Shown: positions 43,314 to 52,537, counted from the first letter of the stretch. The stretch: DNA of 64,000 nt from Nannocystis punicea (GCF_026965555.1 NZ_CP114040.1:5704001-5768000), one strand, 5' to 3'. Made by a program: numbers and translations. The notes: generated by a model from the sequence alone, not told the origin.

Positions 43314-45461
43314 ATGAACCAGCGCGATCTCGTCTCGTCGGGCTCCGGGTCGCTCGCAGACCTGTCCGTGTTCACCCTGGACGTGGCGGACCTGCCGCTG
43401 CAGGTGGTGCGATTCACCGGGCAGGAGGCAGTCTCCGAGCTGTTCCGCTTCGCCGTCGAGGTCGCCAGCGCGGCCGAGATCGACCCCGAGACCTTCGTCG
43501 GCCAGCCCGCGCTGTTGACGATCCAGGGCCTCGACGTCGAGCGCGTGGTCCACGGCATCGTGTGCGAGGCGGAGTACATCGGCGCCACCCGCTATCTGCA
43601 GCGGTACGAGCTGATCGTCGAGCCCTGGGCGCACCGGCTGCTCCACCGCCACGACTGCCGGATCTTCCAGGACAAGACCACCGCGCAGATCGTCGGCGAG
43701 GTGCTGACGAGGGCCGGCCTGCCGCGCGACTGGTTCCGCTTCTCCCTGACCGGGACGTACGCGCCGCGGAACTACTGCGTGCAGTACCGGGAGAGCGACC
43801 TCGCGTTCGTCAGCCGGCTGCTCGAAGAGGACGGCATCTTCTATTTCTTCGAGCACGAGCGGGACCGGCACGTGTGGGTGATGGCCGATCACGTCGGGGC
43901 GCACGGCCCGATCCCCGGCACCTCCACCGTGTGGTTCAACCGGCCTAACAACCTGATCCAGGACCGCGAGCACGTGAAGGAGCTGCAGATCGGCAGCCGC
44001 GTGCGGACCGGCAAGGTCACGCTGCGCGACCTCAACCTCCACCGCCCCGATCAATCGCTGGAGGTCAAGGAAACCGCGAAGTACGGCCCCGAGCTCGAGC
44101 AATACGACTTCCCCGGCGAATATCAGGACCCGGGCCGGGCCGGGCCGCACCAGGGGCAAGCGATCGCGCGGATCCGCCTCGAGGCGCACCAGGCCACCCG
44201 CCGGCAGGCCGTCGGCGCCAGCGATTGCCCGCGGCTGATCGCGGGGGCGGTGATGACCCTCGTCGGCCACCCGCACGAAGAGCTCAACGGCGAGTATCGC
44301 CTCCTCCGCGTCGAGCACAAGGGCGAGCAGCCGCAGGCGCTGCTGCACGACGCCGGCGGCGAGACGTCCTATCATAACAGTTTCACCGCGACCGAGCTGA
44401 AGGTGCCGTTCCGGCCGGCCCGGGTCACGCCGAGGCCGGCGGTGCGCGGGGTGCAGACCGCGACCGTCGTCGGGCCTGCAGGCGAGGAGATCCACACCGA
44501 CGAGCACGGTCGGGTCCGCGTGCAATTCCACTGGGACCGCGAGGGCGAGCACGACGAGCGCAGCACCTGCTGGGTCCGCGTCAGCCAGGCGTGGGCCGGG
44601 CACGGCTGGGGCGCGATGTTCCTGCCGCGGATCGGTCACGAGGTGCTGGTCGACTTCATCGAGGGCGACCCCGACCGGCCGATCATCACCGGGCGGATCT
44701 ACCACGGCCTCAACGAGACGCCGTACACCCTGCCGGAGCACAAGACGCGCAGCACGATCAAGTCGGACAGCTCGATCGGCGGCGGCGGCTACAACGAGCT
44801 GCGCTTCGAGGACAAGAAGAACGACGAGCAGATCTTCCTGCACGCGGAGCGCAACCTCGACGTGCGCGTCAACAACGACGCGTTCTCGACGGTCCACCGC
44901 CACTCGCACGTGACGGTCGGCGACGACGAGCAAGGCAAGGCCGGCGACAGCTTCGTCCAGCTCTACCACGACCACCACCTCAAAATTCACCGCCACACCA
45001 CCGCGCACCTCGGCGGCGACGTCCAGCTCCTCGTCGGTGGCGTCGACGCCCCCGGTCGCGTCGACCTCCACGTCCGCAGCGACAAGCTCGAGCTGGTCGA
45101 CGGCGACAGCCACGCGCACGTGCGCAAGAGCCAGCTCGAGAAGATCGACGAGTCGGTGTCGCGGATCGTCGGCGGCAACGAGCAGGCCAGGATCGCCGGC
45201 CGCCTCGCCGTCGAGGCCGGCGACGAGGTCCACTTCAAGGCCAGCCGGATCGTCCTCGACGCCGGCGAGGCGCTGACCATCCAGGGCCCGGGCGGCTTCA
45301 TCACGATCGACGCGGGCGGGATCTACATCAAGGGCAGCATGGTCTATATCAACAGCGCCGGCTCGGCGGTCCGCGCGGCCGCGGCCGATCCGCGGACGGC
45401 GGCGGACGCGAAGGACGCCCAGCCCGTGCCCGCGATCCCGTCCGAGCGCGGGTCGAAGTAA
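43314..45461 (+). CDS. vgrG: Type VI secretion spike protein VgrG (TssI)
   Basis: 715 residues from the ATG at 43314; an in-frame GTG at 43272 would add 14 residues. VgrG forms the trimeric tip of the T6SS tube. The N-terminal gp27-like part shows LPLQVVRFTGQEAVSELFRF, YCVQYRESDLAFVSRLLEED and GIFYFFEHE. The gp5-like OB domain has DEHGRVRVQFHWDREGEHDE, TCWVRVSQAWAGHGWGAMFL and PRIGHEVLVDFIEGDPDRPI. A C-terminal beta-helix needle with DUF2345-like repeats follows (LEVVDGD-type turns, EALTIQGPGGFITID). It heads a cargo cluster; no baseplate or sheath genes are in the window. Confidence 0.95.
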   Translation: MNQRDLVSSGSGSLADLSVFTLDVADLPLQVVRFTGQEAVSELFRFAVEVASAAEIDPETFVGQPALLTIQGLDVERVVHGIVCEAEYIGATRYLQRYELIVEPWAHRLLHRHDCRIFQDKTTAQIVGEVLTRAGLPRDWFRFSLTGTYAPRNYCVQYRESDLAFVSRLLEEDGIFYFFEHERDRHVWVMADHVGAHGPIPGTSTVWFNRPNNLIQDREHVKELQIGSRVRTGKVTLRDLNLHRPDQSLEVKETAKYGPELEQYDFPGEYQDPGRAGPHQGQAIARIRLEAHQATRRQAVGASDCPRLIAGAVMTLVGHPHEELNGEYRLLRVEHKGEQPQALLHDAGGETSYHNSFTATELKVPFRPARVTPRPAVRGVQTATVVGPAGEEIHTDEHGRVRVQFHWDREGEHDERSTCWVRVSQAWAGHGWGAMFLPRIGHEVLVDFIEGDPDRPIITGRIYHGLNETPYTLPEHKTRSTIKSDSSIGGGGYNELRFEDKKNDEQIFLHAERNLDVRVNNDAFSTVHRHSHVTVGDDEQGKAGDSFVQLYHDHHLKIHRHTTAHLGGDVQLLVGGVDAPGRVDLHVRSDKLELVDGDSHAHVRKSQLEKIDESVSRIVGGNEQARIAGRLAVEAGDEVHFKASRIVLDAGEALTIQGPGGFITIDAGGIYIKGSMVYINSAGSAVRAAAADPRTAADAKDAQPVPAIPSERGSK

Positions 45462-45467
45462 GTCGCG

Positions 45468-46238
45468 ATGCTGACGATCGGCAAGGACCAACTGGCGCGC
45501 TTCCGCGAGCCGCCGCGCCGCGCCTTCGAGGCCGAGATGGTGGCCCACCTGGCCGCCTTCTCGCCGCCGCTGTTCAAGACGCTGGGCGAGGCGCAGATGC
45601 TCGTGGTCGTGCGCACGGGCATGGCCGCGGCCGAGAGCTACGGCTTCGACCTGCGCGGTCCGGTGCGCATGTACCTCGAGCTGATGCTGCTGTTCGGCAG
45701 CCGCTTCGACACCGATCCGCAGTACCCGTGGTTCCACGAGCTGCTGACGGCCTCCCCCGACGCGCCGCAGATGCAGCGGGCCGGACGGATCCACGCGCGG
45801 GTGACGGAGTATCGCCGGCAGGTGGCCGGGCCCGAAGACGAGTACACGTTCGCGGCGCTGCGGCGGATCCTGAACGTCGCGGAGCAGCCGCTGGAGTACC
45901 CGCCGACGCACATCGTCGCCGAGATGTCGCGCCAGTTCGCGGCCGTGTACCCGGAGAAGGTCGCGCATGTCGGCGAGCAGGCGCTGGCGAACTTGATCCG
46001 CGAGGGCGTCGAGACGGCGCGCGACCTCAAGTCGCCGAGTGCGCGCGGCGAGGCGCTGATGAGCGTGCTGATGTTCGCCTTCGGCCACGGCTGCGCCGAC
46101 GATCCGCTCTACCCGTGGATCGCCAGCACCATCCGCGACGGCATGGTCCCCGAGCCGGCGAGGTGGCCGGTCCGGCTCGAGAAGAAGGCGATCACCTGGC
46201 TGAAGCACGTGCTGGGTGACCTGCCGAGGAGAGGCTGA
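45468..46238 (+). CDS. Unrecognised protein between VgrG and a GH19 effector
   Basis: 256 residues from the ATG at 45468, six bases after vgrG. Mostly helical with no signal peptide: FREPPRRAFEAEMVAHLAAF, GEAQMLVVVRTGMAAAESYG, RMYLELMLLFGSRFDTDPQY, and near the end PWIASTIRDGMVPEPARW. Its place between the spike and an effector suggests an adaptor/chaperone or a co-delivered cargo, but I recognise no adaptor family (not DUF4123 or DUF1795 by eye). Three-base spacing to the next gene indicates one operon. Confidence 0.75.
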   Translation: MLTIGKDQLARFREPPRRAFEAEMVAHLAAFSPPLFKTLGEAQMLVVVRTGMAAAESYGFDLRGPVRMYLELMLLFGSRFDTDPQYPWFHELLTASPDAPQMQRAGRIHARVTEYRRQVAGPEDEYTFAALRRILNVAEQPLEYPPTHIVAEMSRQFAAVYPEKVAHVGEQALANLIREGVETARDLKSPSARGEALMSVLMFAFGHGCADDPLYPWIASTIRDGMVPEPARWPVRLEKKAITWLKHVLGDLPRRG

Positions 46239-46240
46239 GC

Positions 46241-47041
46241 ATGGCCCATCGCCAGGGACTTACCGATCTCGACGCGAAGTCCGGCGCGAGCGGCGTCGAT
46301 TCCTCGGTCGGCGCGTGCGTGGGCGATTGCCCGCGCTGCTGCGCGAAGGTGACCGAGGAGCAGATGAGGACGATCTTCTCCAGCGCCTCCGCCACCAAGA
46401 TCACGGGCGTGACCCAGGCCTTCAACAGCGCCTTCGAGAAGTTCGAGCTCAACCGCTGCCTGCGCAAGGCCCACTTCTTCGCCCAGATCCAACAGGAGGT
46501 CGGGGCTTCGATCAGCGTGATGGCGGAGGACCTGCACTACCGCGAAGCGGGGCTGCTGAAGAACTTCGAGTACTTCCGAAAGCACCCCGAAGAGGCGAAG
46601 CTGTACGGCAAGACCGACGAGCACGGCGCCGATCCGGAGGCGATCGGCAACCGGGCCTACGCGGACCGCAACGGCAACGGCAACATCGAGAGCGGGGACG
46701 GCTGGAAGTACCGCGGCCGCGGGTTCATCCAGATCACGGGCAAGGAGACCTACCAGAACGTGCAGAACCAGATCGACGCGCGCTACCCGGGCTCGGGAAT
46801 CGATATCATGACGAACCTCGAATCTACGCTCGAGCCCAAGGGCGGCATGATCTCGGCGATGGCGTACTGGCGGTGGAAGAAGCTCAACGATCGCGCCGAC
46901 AACGGCGACACCGGGGAGCACGTCGACAAGATCACCGACATCGTCAATTACTACACCCACACGCGCGCGGAACGGCGCGCCAACTTCGACACCACGAAGG
47001 TGGTGTTCAAGGTCGCCGAGTGCACGAACCGCCCGAAGTGA
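46241..47041 (+). CDS. GH19 (chitinase/lysozyme-like) T6SS effector candidate
   Basis: 266 residues, two bases after the preceding gene. The N-terminus is short and Cys-rich (GACVGDCPRCCAKV), then the GH19 core: LRKAHFFAQIQQEVGASISV with the likely catalytic Glu, LHYREAGLLKNF, NRAYADRNGNGNIESGDG, and WKYRGRGFIQITGKETYQ, the substrate-cleft motif. Bacterial GH19 members cut chitin or peptidoglycan, and several are delivered by VgrG. Without a Sec signal, export through the adjacent VgrG is the natural inference. No obvious periplasmic inhibitor gene follows. Confidence 0.85.
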   Translation: MAHRQGLTDLDAKSGASGVDSSVGACVGDCPRCCAKVTEEQMRTIFSSASATKITGVTQAFNSAFEKFELNRCLRKAHFFAQIQQEVGASISVMAEDLHYREAGLLKNFEYFRKHPEEAKLYGKTDEHGADPEAIGNRAYADRNGNGNIESGDGWKYRGRGFIQITGKETYQNVQNQIDARYPGSGIDIMTNLESTLEPKGGMISAMAYWRWKKLNDRADNGDTGEHVDKITDIVNYYTHTRAERRANFDTTKVVFKVAECTNRPK

Positions 47042-47051
47042 GCGCGGCCCG

Positions 47052-48167
47052 TCAGCGGAGCTCGCGGAGGCGGCCGTCGGCGTCCTCGAAGTAGATGCCG
47101 TCCAGGCCCTTCAGCAGCTCGGCGCGCTGCTCGGGCGTGAAGACCTCGACGGTGGTGCGCATGACTCTCGGGTCGTAGAAGCGGAAGAACAGCCGGCGCG
47201 GCTCGCCCTCGCCCTTGACGACCAGGAACTGGCGCAGGTGGCGGCGCACTGCCTCGAAGTCGGCGTCGCTCTGCAGGAAGACGCCCCACGCGTCGCCCCA
47301 GCCCGCGTGGACCAGCCGCTCGAGCAGCCCGGAGTCGCTGCGGAATTGGACGAGGTACGGCGCGACGTCGTCGAAGGCGCGGCCCTGTTCGCCGTCGTAC
47401 AGCGAGGCGTGGGCGTCGACGCTCTCCTCGACGAGCACGAGGGCGCGGTCGGAGCGAGCGGCGTCGACGACCGCGTACAGGGTGCCGGCGTCGCAACGAG
47501 GCCGCAGCGCGGCGAGGGCGGCCGAGCTCGCGGGCGTGGGCGTGACCGGGGAGCGCGGCGGGGTGCGGTCCTCGACGAGGAAGCGGAAGGTGGTCGCGCC
47601 GGCCTTCACCCAGCCGCGATTGGCCAGCTCGCCGTACCAGCCAGGGGCGCCGTCGAGGATGAGCTGGTGCGGATCGTGGGCGCGCACGTGGGCGCTGACC
47701 CCGTCCCACACGATCTGGAATTGCGGCGAGCCGGCGGCGTCGGCGTGGACGATGAAGTCCGCGCGCGCGGTGCCGACGGTGCGCGGCACCCCGTGCTCGA
47801 GGATCAGCTTGCGGAAGGCGTCGCGGCCGGTCCACACCTGCAAGATCCCGCGGCGCACCCGCGGCGGCCCCTTCGGCAGCAGCGGGTAGCGATGAAAGGT
47901 GTAGTCGAGCTCCTCGAGCTGGTCGGCAAACTCGGGGTCGAGCTGCTCGAGCTCGCGGGCCGCGAGCGGGCCGAGGGTCGTGCGGGCGCGCTCCTCCGGG
48001 TACGGGACGCGGCCGTCGGCGGTGGTGCGCGCCATGTAGTCGAGCTGCGCGTCGACCTGCCGCAGCAGCGGCCAGCGCGACGGGTCGAGCTCGCGGGTGC
48101 GCTGCTGGGCCTCGCGGAGCACCTCGGCGAAGGCGTCGCGGGACAAGATCCGCATCGTGTCGGCCAT
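47052..48167 (-). CDS. DUF4123-domain T6SS effector adaptor
   Basis: 371 residues from the ATG at 48167. Residues about 230-345 match DUF4123 adaptors: TLYAVVDAARSDRALVLVEE, APYLVQFRSDSGLLERLVHA, WGDAWGVFLQSDADFEAVRR, HLRQFLVVKGEGEPRRLFFR, FYDPRVM. These proteins load effectors onto VgrG. The first 200 residues are a separate, unrecognised region (YPEERARTTLGPLAARELEQ, FQIVWDGVSAHVRAHDPHQL), longer than the usual adaptor. It lies 13 bases downstream of the PAAR toxin gene, its probable client, and converges on the VgrG-GH19 operon. Confidence 0.85.
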   Translation of the reverse strand: MADTMRILSRDAFAEVLREAQQRTRELDPSRWPLLRQVDAQLDYMARTTADGRVPYPEERARTTLGPLAARELEQLDPEFADQLEELDYTFHRYPLLPKGPPRVRRGILQVWTGRDAFRKLILEHGVPRTVGTARADFIVHADAAGSPQFQIVWDGVSAHVRAHDPHQLILDGAPGWYGELANRGWVKAGATTFRFLVEDRTPPRSPVTPTPASSAALAALRPRCDAGTLYAVVDAARSDRALVLVEESVDAHASLYDGEQGRAFDDVAPYLVQFRSDSGLLERLVHAGWGDAWGVFLQSDADFEAVRRHLRQFLVVKGEGEPRRLFFRFYDPRVMRTTVEVFTPEQRAELLKGLDGIYFEDADGRLRELR

Positions 48168-48180
48168 GGCGCGCAGCCTC

Positions 48181-49203
48181 CTACGGGAGCACCAGGCTGG
48201 CGCCGGCGTGGAAGACCTTGGGGACCATGAGCTGCGTCCCCCCACCCTCGCAGGAGGTGATCTGGCCGGGGTCGTCGGCCGTCGGCGGCATCGACCAGGT
48301 GTCGGTGATCGCGGCGGCGGTGCTCTTGAGGCCGAGCGCGGGCGCGTCGTCGTCGAACGCGATCACGCGCATGTCCCGAGGGACAGGTGGTGGCGTCGGC
48401 TTGCCGTCCTGGAGCGCGTACACCAGCTCCGACACGCCGAGCTGCTCGGGCGGCACGTCGGCCGCGAGCGAGAAGTACTGGCCGGTCCCGGCGCCGGGCA
48501 GCCCGCGCTGGTAGAGCGTCCGGCCGGCGACGTCGACGACCTCGACCGGCTGCGAGATGTCGATCCCGCCGAGGTGCGACCAGATCCGGCTCGGCTTGAC
48601 CTTGTCGCCGGTGTGCGCGGCGTAGAACTGATAGGCGACGGCGTAACGAGCGGAGCGACGGAGGTCGTCGAGGCCGTCGTCCTCGTCGAGCTGACTGGCG
48701 AGCTCCTGCGGCGTCAGGCCGTCGGCGACCAGCAGCGCGGCGCCGATGAGCGCGCCCACGGGTGGCTCGTCGTCGACGAGCGTGACGGTGTCGGTCTCGA
48801 TCGGGGCCGAGTCGTCGCGCTCGTCGAGCTCCCGCCGCCGGCGCTCGCACTCCTCACAGAAGGGCGTGGCGCGCTGAGCGGCCGAGAACAGCGCCATGCT
48901 CTGCGGCGAGCCGCCGATGATGACGGAAGGGCAGCCGGCGGTGACCTGGCCGCCGTGCGACGACGGGTCGGTCTTGCGCGCGGCGTCGCGGAAGTTGATG
49001 AGCACCGTCGGCGAGCCGTCCTCGACGCTGTCGGCCGGCCCGACGGGGAAACAGACGACGCTGTCGCCGACCCGCGCCGCCGGCGAGAAGCCGATGATGA
49101 CGTTGGCGCTGCCGCTGAGGATCGGCCCGCCGACGTGCGGCACGGGCCCGGGCTCCACCTTGGGACAGCTGTGCATATCACCAATACGTGCGGCGTCGGG
49201 CAT
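48181..49203 (-). CDS. PAAR protein with C-terminal Ntox46/Tne2-like NADase toxin domain
   Basis: 340 residues from the ATG at 49203. Residues 1-100 are a PAAR spike tip (ARIGDMHSCPKVEPGPVPHV, GGPILSGSANVIIGFSPAAR, GCPSVIIGGSP). A linker with CEECERRRRELDERDD leads to a toxin-like domain (about 165-340): ARYAVAYQFYAAHTGD, WSHLGGIDISQPVEVVDV, GRTLYQRGLPGAGTGQYFSL, PPEQLGVSE, then TAAAITDTWSMP and GGGTQLMVP. This order resembles the Ntox46/Tne2 group, which includes T6SS NAD(P)+ glycohydrolases. Activity is inferred. No gene for an immunity protein is evident next to it. Confidence 0.85.
   Translation of the reverse strand: MPDAARIGDMHSCPKVEPGPVPHVGGPILSGSANVIIGFSPAARVGDSVVCFPVGPADSVEDGSPTVLINFRDAARKTDPSSHGGQVTAGCPSVIIGGSPQSMALFSAAQRATPFCEECERRRRELDERDDSAPIETDTVTLVDDEPPVGALIGAALLVADGLTPQELASQLDEDDGLDDLRRSARYAVAYQFYAAHTGDKVKPSRIWSHLGGIDISQPVEVVDVAGRTLYQRGLPGAGTGQYFSLAADVPPEQLGVSELVYALQDGKPTPPPVPRDMRVIAFDDDAPALGLKSTAAAITDTWSMPPTADDPGQITSCEGGGTQLMVPKVFHAGASLVLP
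48372..48385. repeat. TGTCC-N4-GGACA palindrome inside the PAAR toxin gene
   Basis: Arms flank CGAG, giving TGTCCCGAGGGACA; codes for part of PVPRDM on the reverse strand. Confidence 0.75.
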
Positions 49204-49526
49204 GCTCCGGCGATCCTCGTCCGCCGCGCTCGCGCACGCGACCGAGGCACTCTAGCAGAGACGGCGCGCGGCTGTTCCGGCGCGCGGGCGCCGAAGGTCG
49301 TGCGCCGCGTGAGCAGGGGCGCCCACGACGTCCGCTTCGGTGAGCGCGTGAGCGGGACCGACGCGACGCGCGCGAGGTCGAGGTTCGTCAGCGCCGTCGT
49401 CGCGGGTCACGAGCCGCCCTTCCCTGCTCGCGCCGGCAGGTCGGATCGCCCGCGCTCGAGGTCGCGCAGATTCAAGCGCCTGGATGCTGAGCGGCCGCGA
49501 GTTCGCTCGAGCAGTCGTCATCGCCG
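49204..49526. other. Intergenic gap upstream of the PAAR toxin gene
   Basis: No gene supported in 320 bases; all frames are Arg/Ala-rich. No immunity-like gene is visible here. Confidence 0.45.
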
Positions 49527-49892
49527 TCACGGCAGCAGCTCGTGGGCTGGCTGCAACTCGAACAGCCCCGCCCCGGTCGTGCCGGTGATATCGACCTGCC
49601 CCCGGAACACGCGGACGTGCTCGTACAGCCCGCCGCAGAACAGCACCCCGCCGACCTCCATGCAGCACGCCTCGCAGCCCTCGTAGACCCGCCAGCCGAG
49701 GTCGCCGAAGCTCCGCGGGTCGTGGCGACAGTCCGCGCTCGGCATCGTGTACACGGCGCAGCGCGGGCGGCCGCGGTGTCGGCAGACGTCGTGCGGGAAT
49801 GGCTCGGGTGCGGCGTAGCCGAGGCCCTGCAGCGCGGCCTCGAAGTCGGTGCGAGTCGGCGGGGCAGCGGCGGTGCGGACCTTCCGGGGCAT
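49527..49892 (-). CDS. Hypothetical Cys-rich small protein
   Basis: 121 residues from the ATG at 49892. No signal peptide. Cysteines are frequent and patterned (DVCRHRGRPRCAVYTM, ADCRHDPRSF, YEGCEACCMEVGGVLFCGG), with a short beta-like C-terminus (EHVRVFRGQVDITGTTGAG). It could bind metal. It is upstream of, and in the same direction as, the PAAR toxin gene but 320 bases away; a role as its immunity protein is possible but unsupported. Confidence 0.6.
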   Translation of the reverse strand: MPRKVRTAAAPPTRTDFEAALQGLGYAAPEPFPHDVCRHRGRPRCAVYTMPSADCRHDPRSFGDLGWRVYEGCEACCMEVGGVLFCGGLYEHVRVFRGQVDITGTTGAGLFELQPAHELLP

Positions 49893-50149
49893 GCGGTCGA
49901 ATCCAGAGTATCCACCGCGGTCTCGCCAATGCAACCACGGCGACGGCCTATGTTCATAGTCCCTCCGCCGCGAGCGGGCCCATTCGCCGCGCGCATCGCC
50001 GTGTTCCCCTCCGCGACCCAGGTACTCCCTCATCCGCGAGCGCCGCTGATCCGGGGCGAAGGCGAGCGTGGGGAAGCGAATCGGACAATTCGCGATCATC
50101 CCGCAATTTAAAAGCAACCCGCCGCAACTGTCTGTGTGGAGACCCTTCC

Positions 50150-52273
50150 ATGCACCTTCACCTGGACTCGCTTGTTCGCGCGGGACGCCCTGCGCTGTCT
50201 TCCCGGCTGTTCGCCGCGCTCGCGGCCCTGGCGACGGCGGGCGCAGCTCGTTCCGCGGCCGCGGCCCCGTCGCTCGAACGCGCCTGGGGCACCTACTTCG
50301 GCGCCTCCGGCGATGAATACACCAACGACTTCGAGCTCGACGCCGCGGGCAACATCTACGTCGTCGGCAGCACGATGGGCACCGGGCTCGGCACCGAGGG
50401 GGTCCACCAGCCGGAGTTCGGCGGGCTCAGCGACACCTACCTCGCCAAATTCGACCCGACGGGCAAGCTCGTATGGGCGACCTACTTCGGCGGACCCCAT
50501 ATGGAGTACGCCCGCGGCCTCGCGGTCGGTGCCGACAGCGTGGTGATCGTCGGGAGCACCGGCTCGTCGACCGGCATCGCCACCCGCGGCTCGCTCCAGC
50601 CGGCCCTTTCCGTCGGCGAAGACGGCGGTGAAGACGGCTTCGTCGCCGCCTTCAGCCTCGACGGCGCGCTGACTTGGGCCACCTATCTCGGCTCGCCCGA
50701 GGTGTACGAGTGGGCCAGCGCGGTCGAGATCGACGCCCAGGGCTCGGTGTACGCCGTCGGTTACGTCCGCGGCAGTACGCCGGGGCTCGGCACGCCCGGC
50801 ACGCATCAGCCGGACTACGTCGGCGAGACCGGCGGCAACGGTTTCCTGGCCAGGTTCACCCCGGAGGGCCAGCTCGAGTGGGGCACCTACTACGGCAACT
50901 TCTCCGGCGGCATCTTCTCCAGCGTATCGCTCAACGCTCTCGGCGAGCTCTACGTCGGCGGCGGCACGTTCGCCCCGTCGAAGGTGATCGCCAGCGAGGG
51001 CGCGCACCAGCAGAACTACGGCGGCGGCGGCGACGACGCCATCCTGGTGCGCTTCAACCTCGACGGCACCCGGGCCTGGGGCACCTTCTACGGCGGTACG
51101 ATGCAGGACCTCGACGCCTCCGTGGCCGCGCTGCCGCAAGGCGGGGTCGTCCTCTCTGGCTACACCATCTCCAAGAACAACATCGCCACGCCCGGCTCGC
51201 ACAAGCCCGAGGGCGACGGCTCCGACGGCTTCGTCGCGCGCTTCGACGCCGCCGGGAACCGGCTCTGGGGCACCTATTACGGCCACGGCTGGTCGCAGCT
51301 CGTCGGCAGCGTCGGGATCGACGCGGTCGGCTCGATCTACCTGTGCGGCCAGACCAACTGGCCGGACGATTACGGCACGCCGAACGGGTACCAGCCGACC
51401 TTTCAAGGCGAGGAGGACGCGTACCTCGCCAAGCTGAACAGCGACGGCGTGCTGCAGTGGGGCAGCTACTACGGCGGGGCCGAGTTCGATGGCTGCGTCG
51501 GGACCGCGGTCGACGCGAACTACCGCGTGCACATCCTCGGCGGGAGCGCGTCGACCAGCGGGATCGCCACCCCCGGGACCCACGACGATGAGCACGCCGA
51601 GACCGGCTGGGACAGCTTCCTCGTGCAGTTCACGCAGCCGATCGGCAGCGCCTGCGCGAGCCCGGACGACTGCGACGGCGGCCCGTGCGTCGACGGCGTG
51701 TGCTGCGACAGCGCCTGCGGCGACGGAGCCGACGACTGTCAGGCCTGCAGCGCCGCGCAGGGGGCCGTCGCCGACGGCGTCTGCTCGCTCCTCGCCGCCG
51801 ACGTGGTCTGCCGGCCCTCCGCCGCCGCCTGCGACGCCGCCGAGTTCTGCCCCGGCGACGCAGTCACCTGTCCAGAAGACCAGCTCGCCGCCGACGGCGA
51901 GCCGTGCGACGACGGCACGTGCGACGCCGGCGTCTGCGTGCCCGGCGAAGACACGACCGGCAATGACACGACCGGCGAGGATACGACCGGGGAGGACACG
52001 ACCGGTGAGGACACGACCGGCGGCTCGAGCGACACGAGCTCGACCAGCGACGATCCGAGCGGCGGCGGTCCGCCGACCACCGGCCAGCCTGGCACCACCG
52101 GCGAACCGGTCGACGAGTCGAGCAGCGACTCGAGCGGCGACGCGACCGGAGCCACGAGCGGGCAGCCCCAGCAGGGCGACGGCGGCTGCGGCTGCCGCAG
52201 CGACGGCGGCGCGGGCGGCCTGCTCGCGGCCCCGCTCCTGCTCCTGCTCCGCCGCCGGCGCGCGAAGACCTGA
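50150..52273 (+). CDS. SBBP-repeat surface protein with MYXO-CTERM-like tail
   Basis: 707 residues from the ATG at 50150. A signal peptide (LFAALAALATAGAARSAAAA) is followed by about eight repeats of the SBBP/propeller type (AWGTYFGASGDEYTNDFELD, GNIYVVGSTMGTGLGTEGVH, LVWATYFGGPHMEYARGLAV). Residues about 500-600 form a disintegrin-like Cys cluster (CASPDDCDGGPCVDGVCCDS). A GEDTTG-repeat linker leads to GGCGCRSDGG, a hydrophobic helix and RRRRAKT. The tail matches that of the protein at 25701, so both probably use the same sorting pathway. An AATTTAAAAG box lies 40 bases upstream. Confidence 0.9.
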   Translation: MHLHLDSLVRAGRPALSSRLFAALAALATAGAARSAAAAPSLERAWGTYFGASGDEYTNDFELDAAGNIYVVGSTMGTGLGTEGVHQPEFGGLSDTYLAKFDPTGKLVWATYFGGPHMEYARGLAVGADSVVIVGSTGSSTGIATRGSLQPALSVGEDGGEDGFVAAFSLDGALTWATYLGSPEVYEWASAVEIDAQGSVYAVGYVRGSTPGLGTPGTHQPDYVGETGGNGFLARFTPEGQLEWGTYYGNFSGGIFSSVSLNALGELYVGGGTFAPSKVIASEGAHQQNYGGGGDDAILVRFNLDGTRAWGTFYGGTMQDLDASVAALPQGGVVLSGYTISKNNIATPGSHKPEGDGSDGFVARFDAAGNRLWGTYYGHGWSQLVGSVGIDAVGSIYLCGQTNWPDDYGTPNGYQPTFQGEEDAYLAKLNSDGVLQWGSYYGGAEFDGCVGTAVDANYRVHILGGSASTSGIATPGTHDDEHAETGWDSFLVQFTQPIGSACASPDDCDGGPCVDGVCCDSACGDGADDCQACSAAQGAVADGVCSLLAADVVCRPSAAACDAAEFCPGDAVTCPEDQLAADGEPCDDGTCDAGVCVPGEDTTGNDTTGEDTTGEDTTGEDTTGGSSDTSSTSDDPSGGGPPTTGQPGTTGEPVDESSSDSSGDATGATSGQPQQGDGGCGCRSDGGAGGLLAAPLLLLLRRRRAKT

Positions 52274-52537
52274 CCGCGTGAGCGGCGGCCCACGCCTGGG
52301 CGTTCATGCCGAGCGCGCGGCTCGTTCTGCGTCGACGCTGGGCCGGACCCACCGGCGCGCATCGGCGCTCTGACGGCCGCGCCGCGCAGCGAGTCCGTCG
52401 TGAGCTCGCGCCGACCGCCGCCGTCGATGCAGCCAGCCGCGCGACGCGGTCGCCGCCTCACGGGTCCGGTCTTGCGAGCGCCTCGTGTTTCTCGCAGATT
52501 CACGGCGCCAAGGCTGCCGAGGATCGACGTCCCCGAC

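Noticed and set aside
43062..46208. A 1048-codon open frame on the reverse strand
   Set aside because: It is the antisense of vgrG and its neighbours; the translation is compositionally biased (long Val/Ala/Arg/Asp runs) with no domain, a common effect of GC-rich third positions.
43314..49203. A complete type VI secretion system
   Set aside because: No sheath, baseplate, membrane-complex or ClpV genes are present; only spike and cargo genes can be supported.
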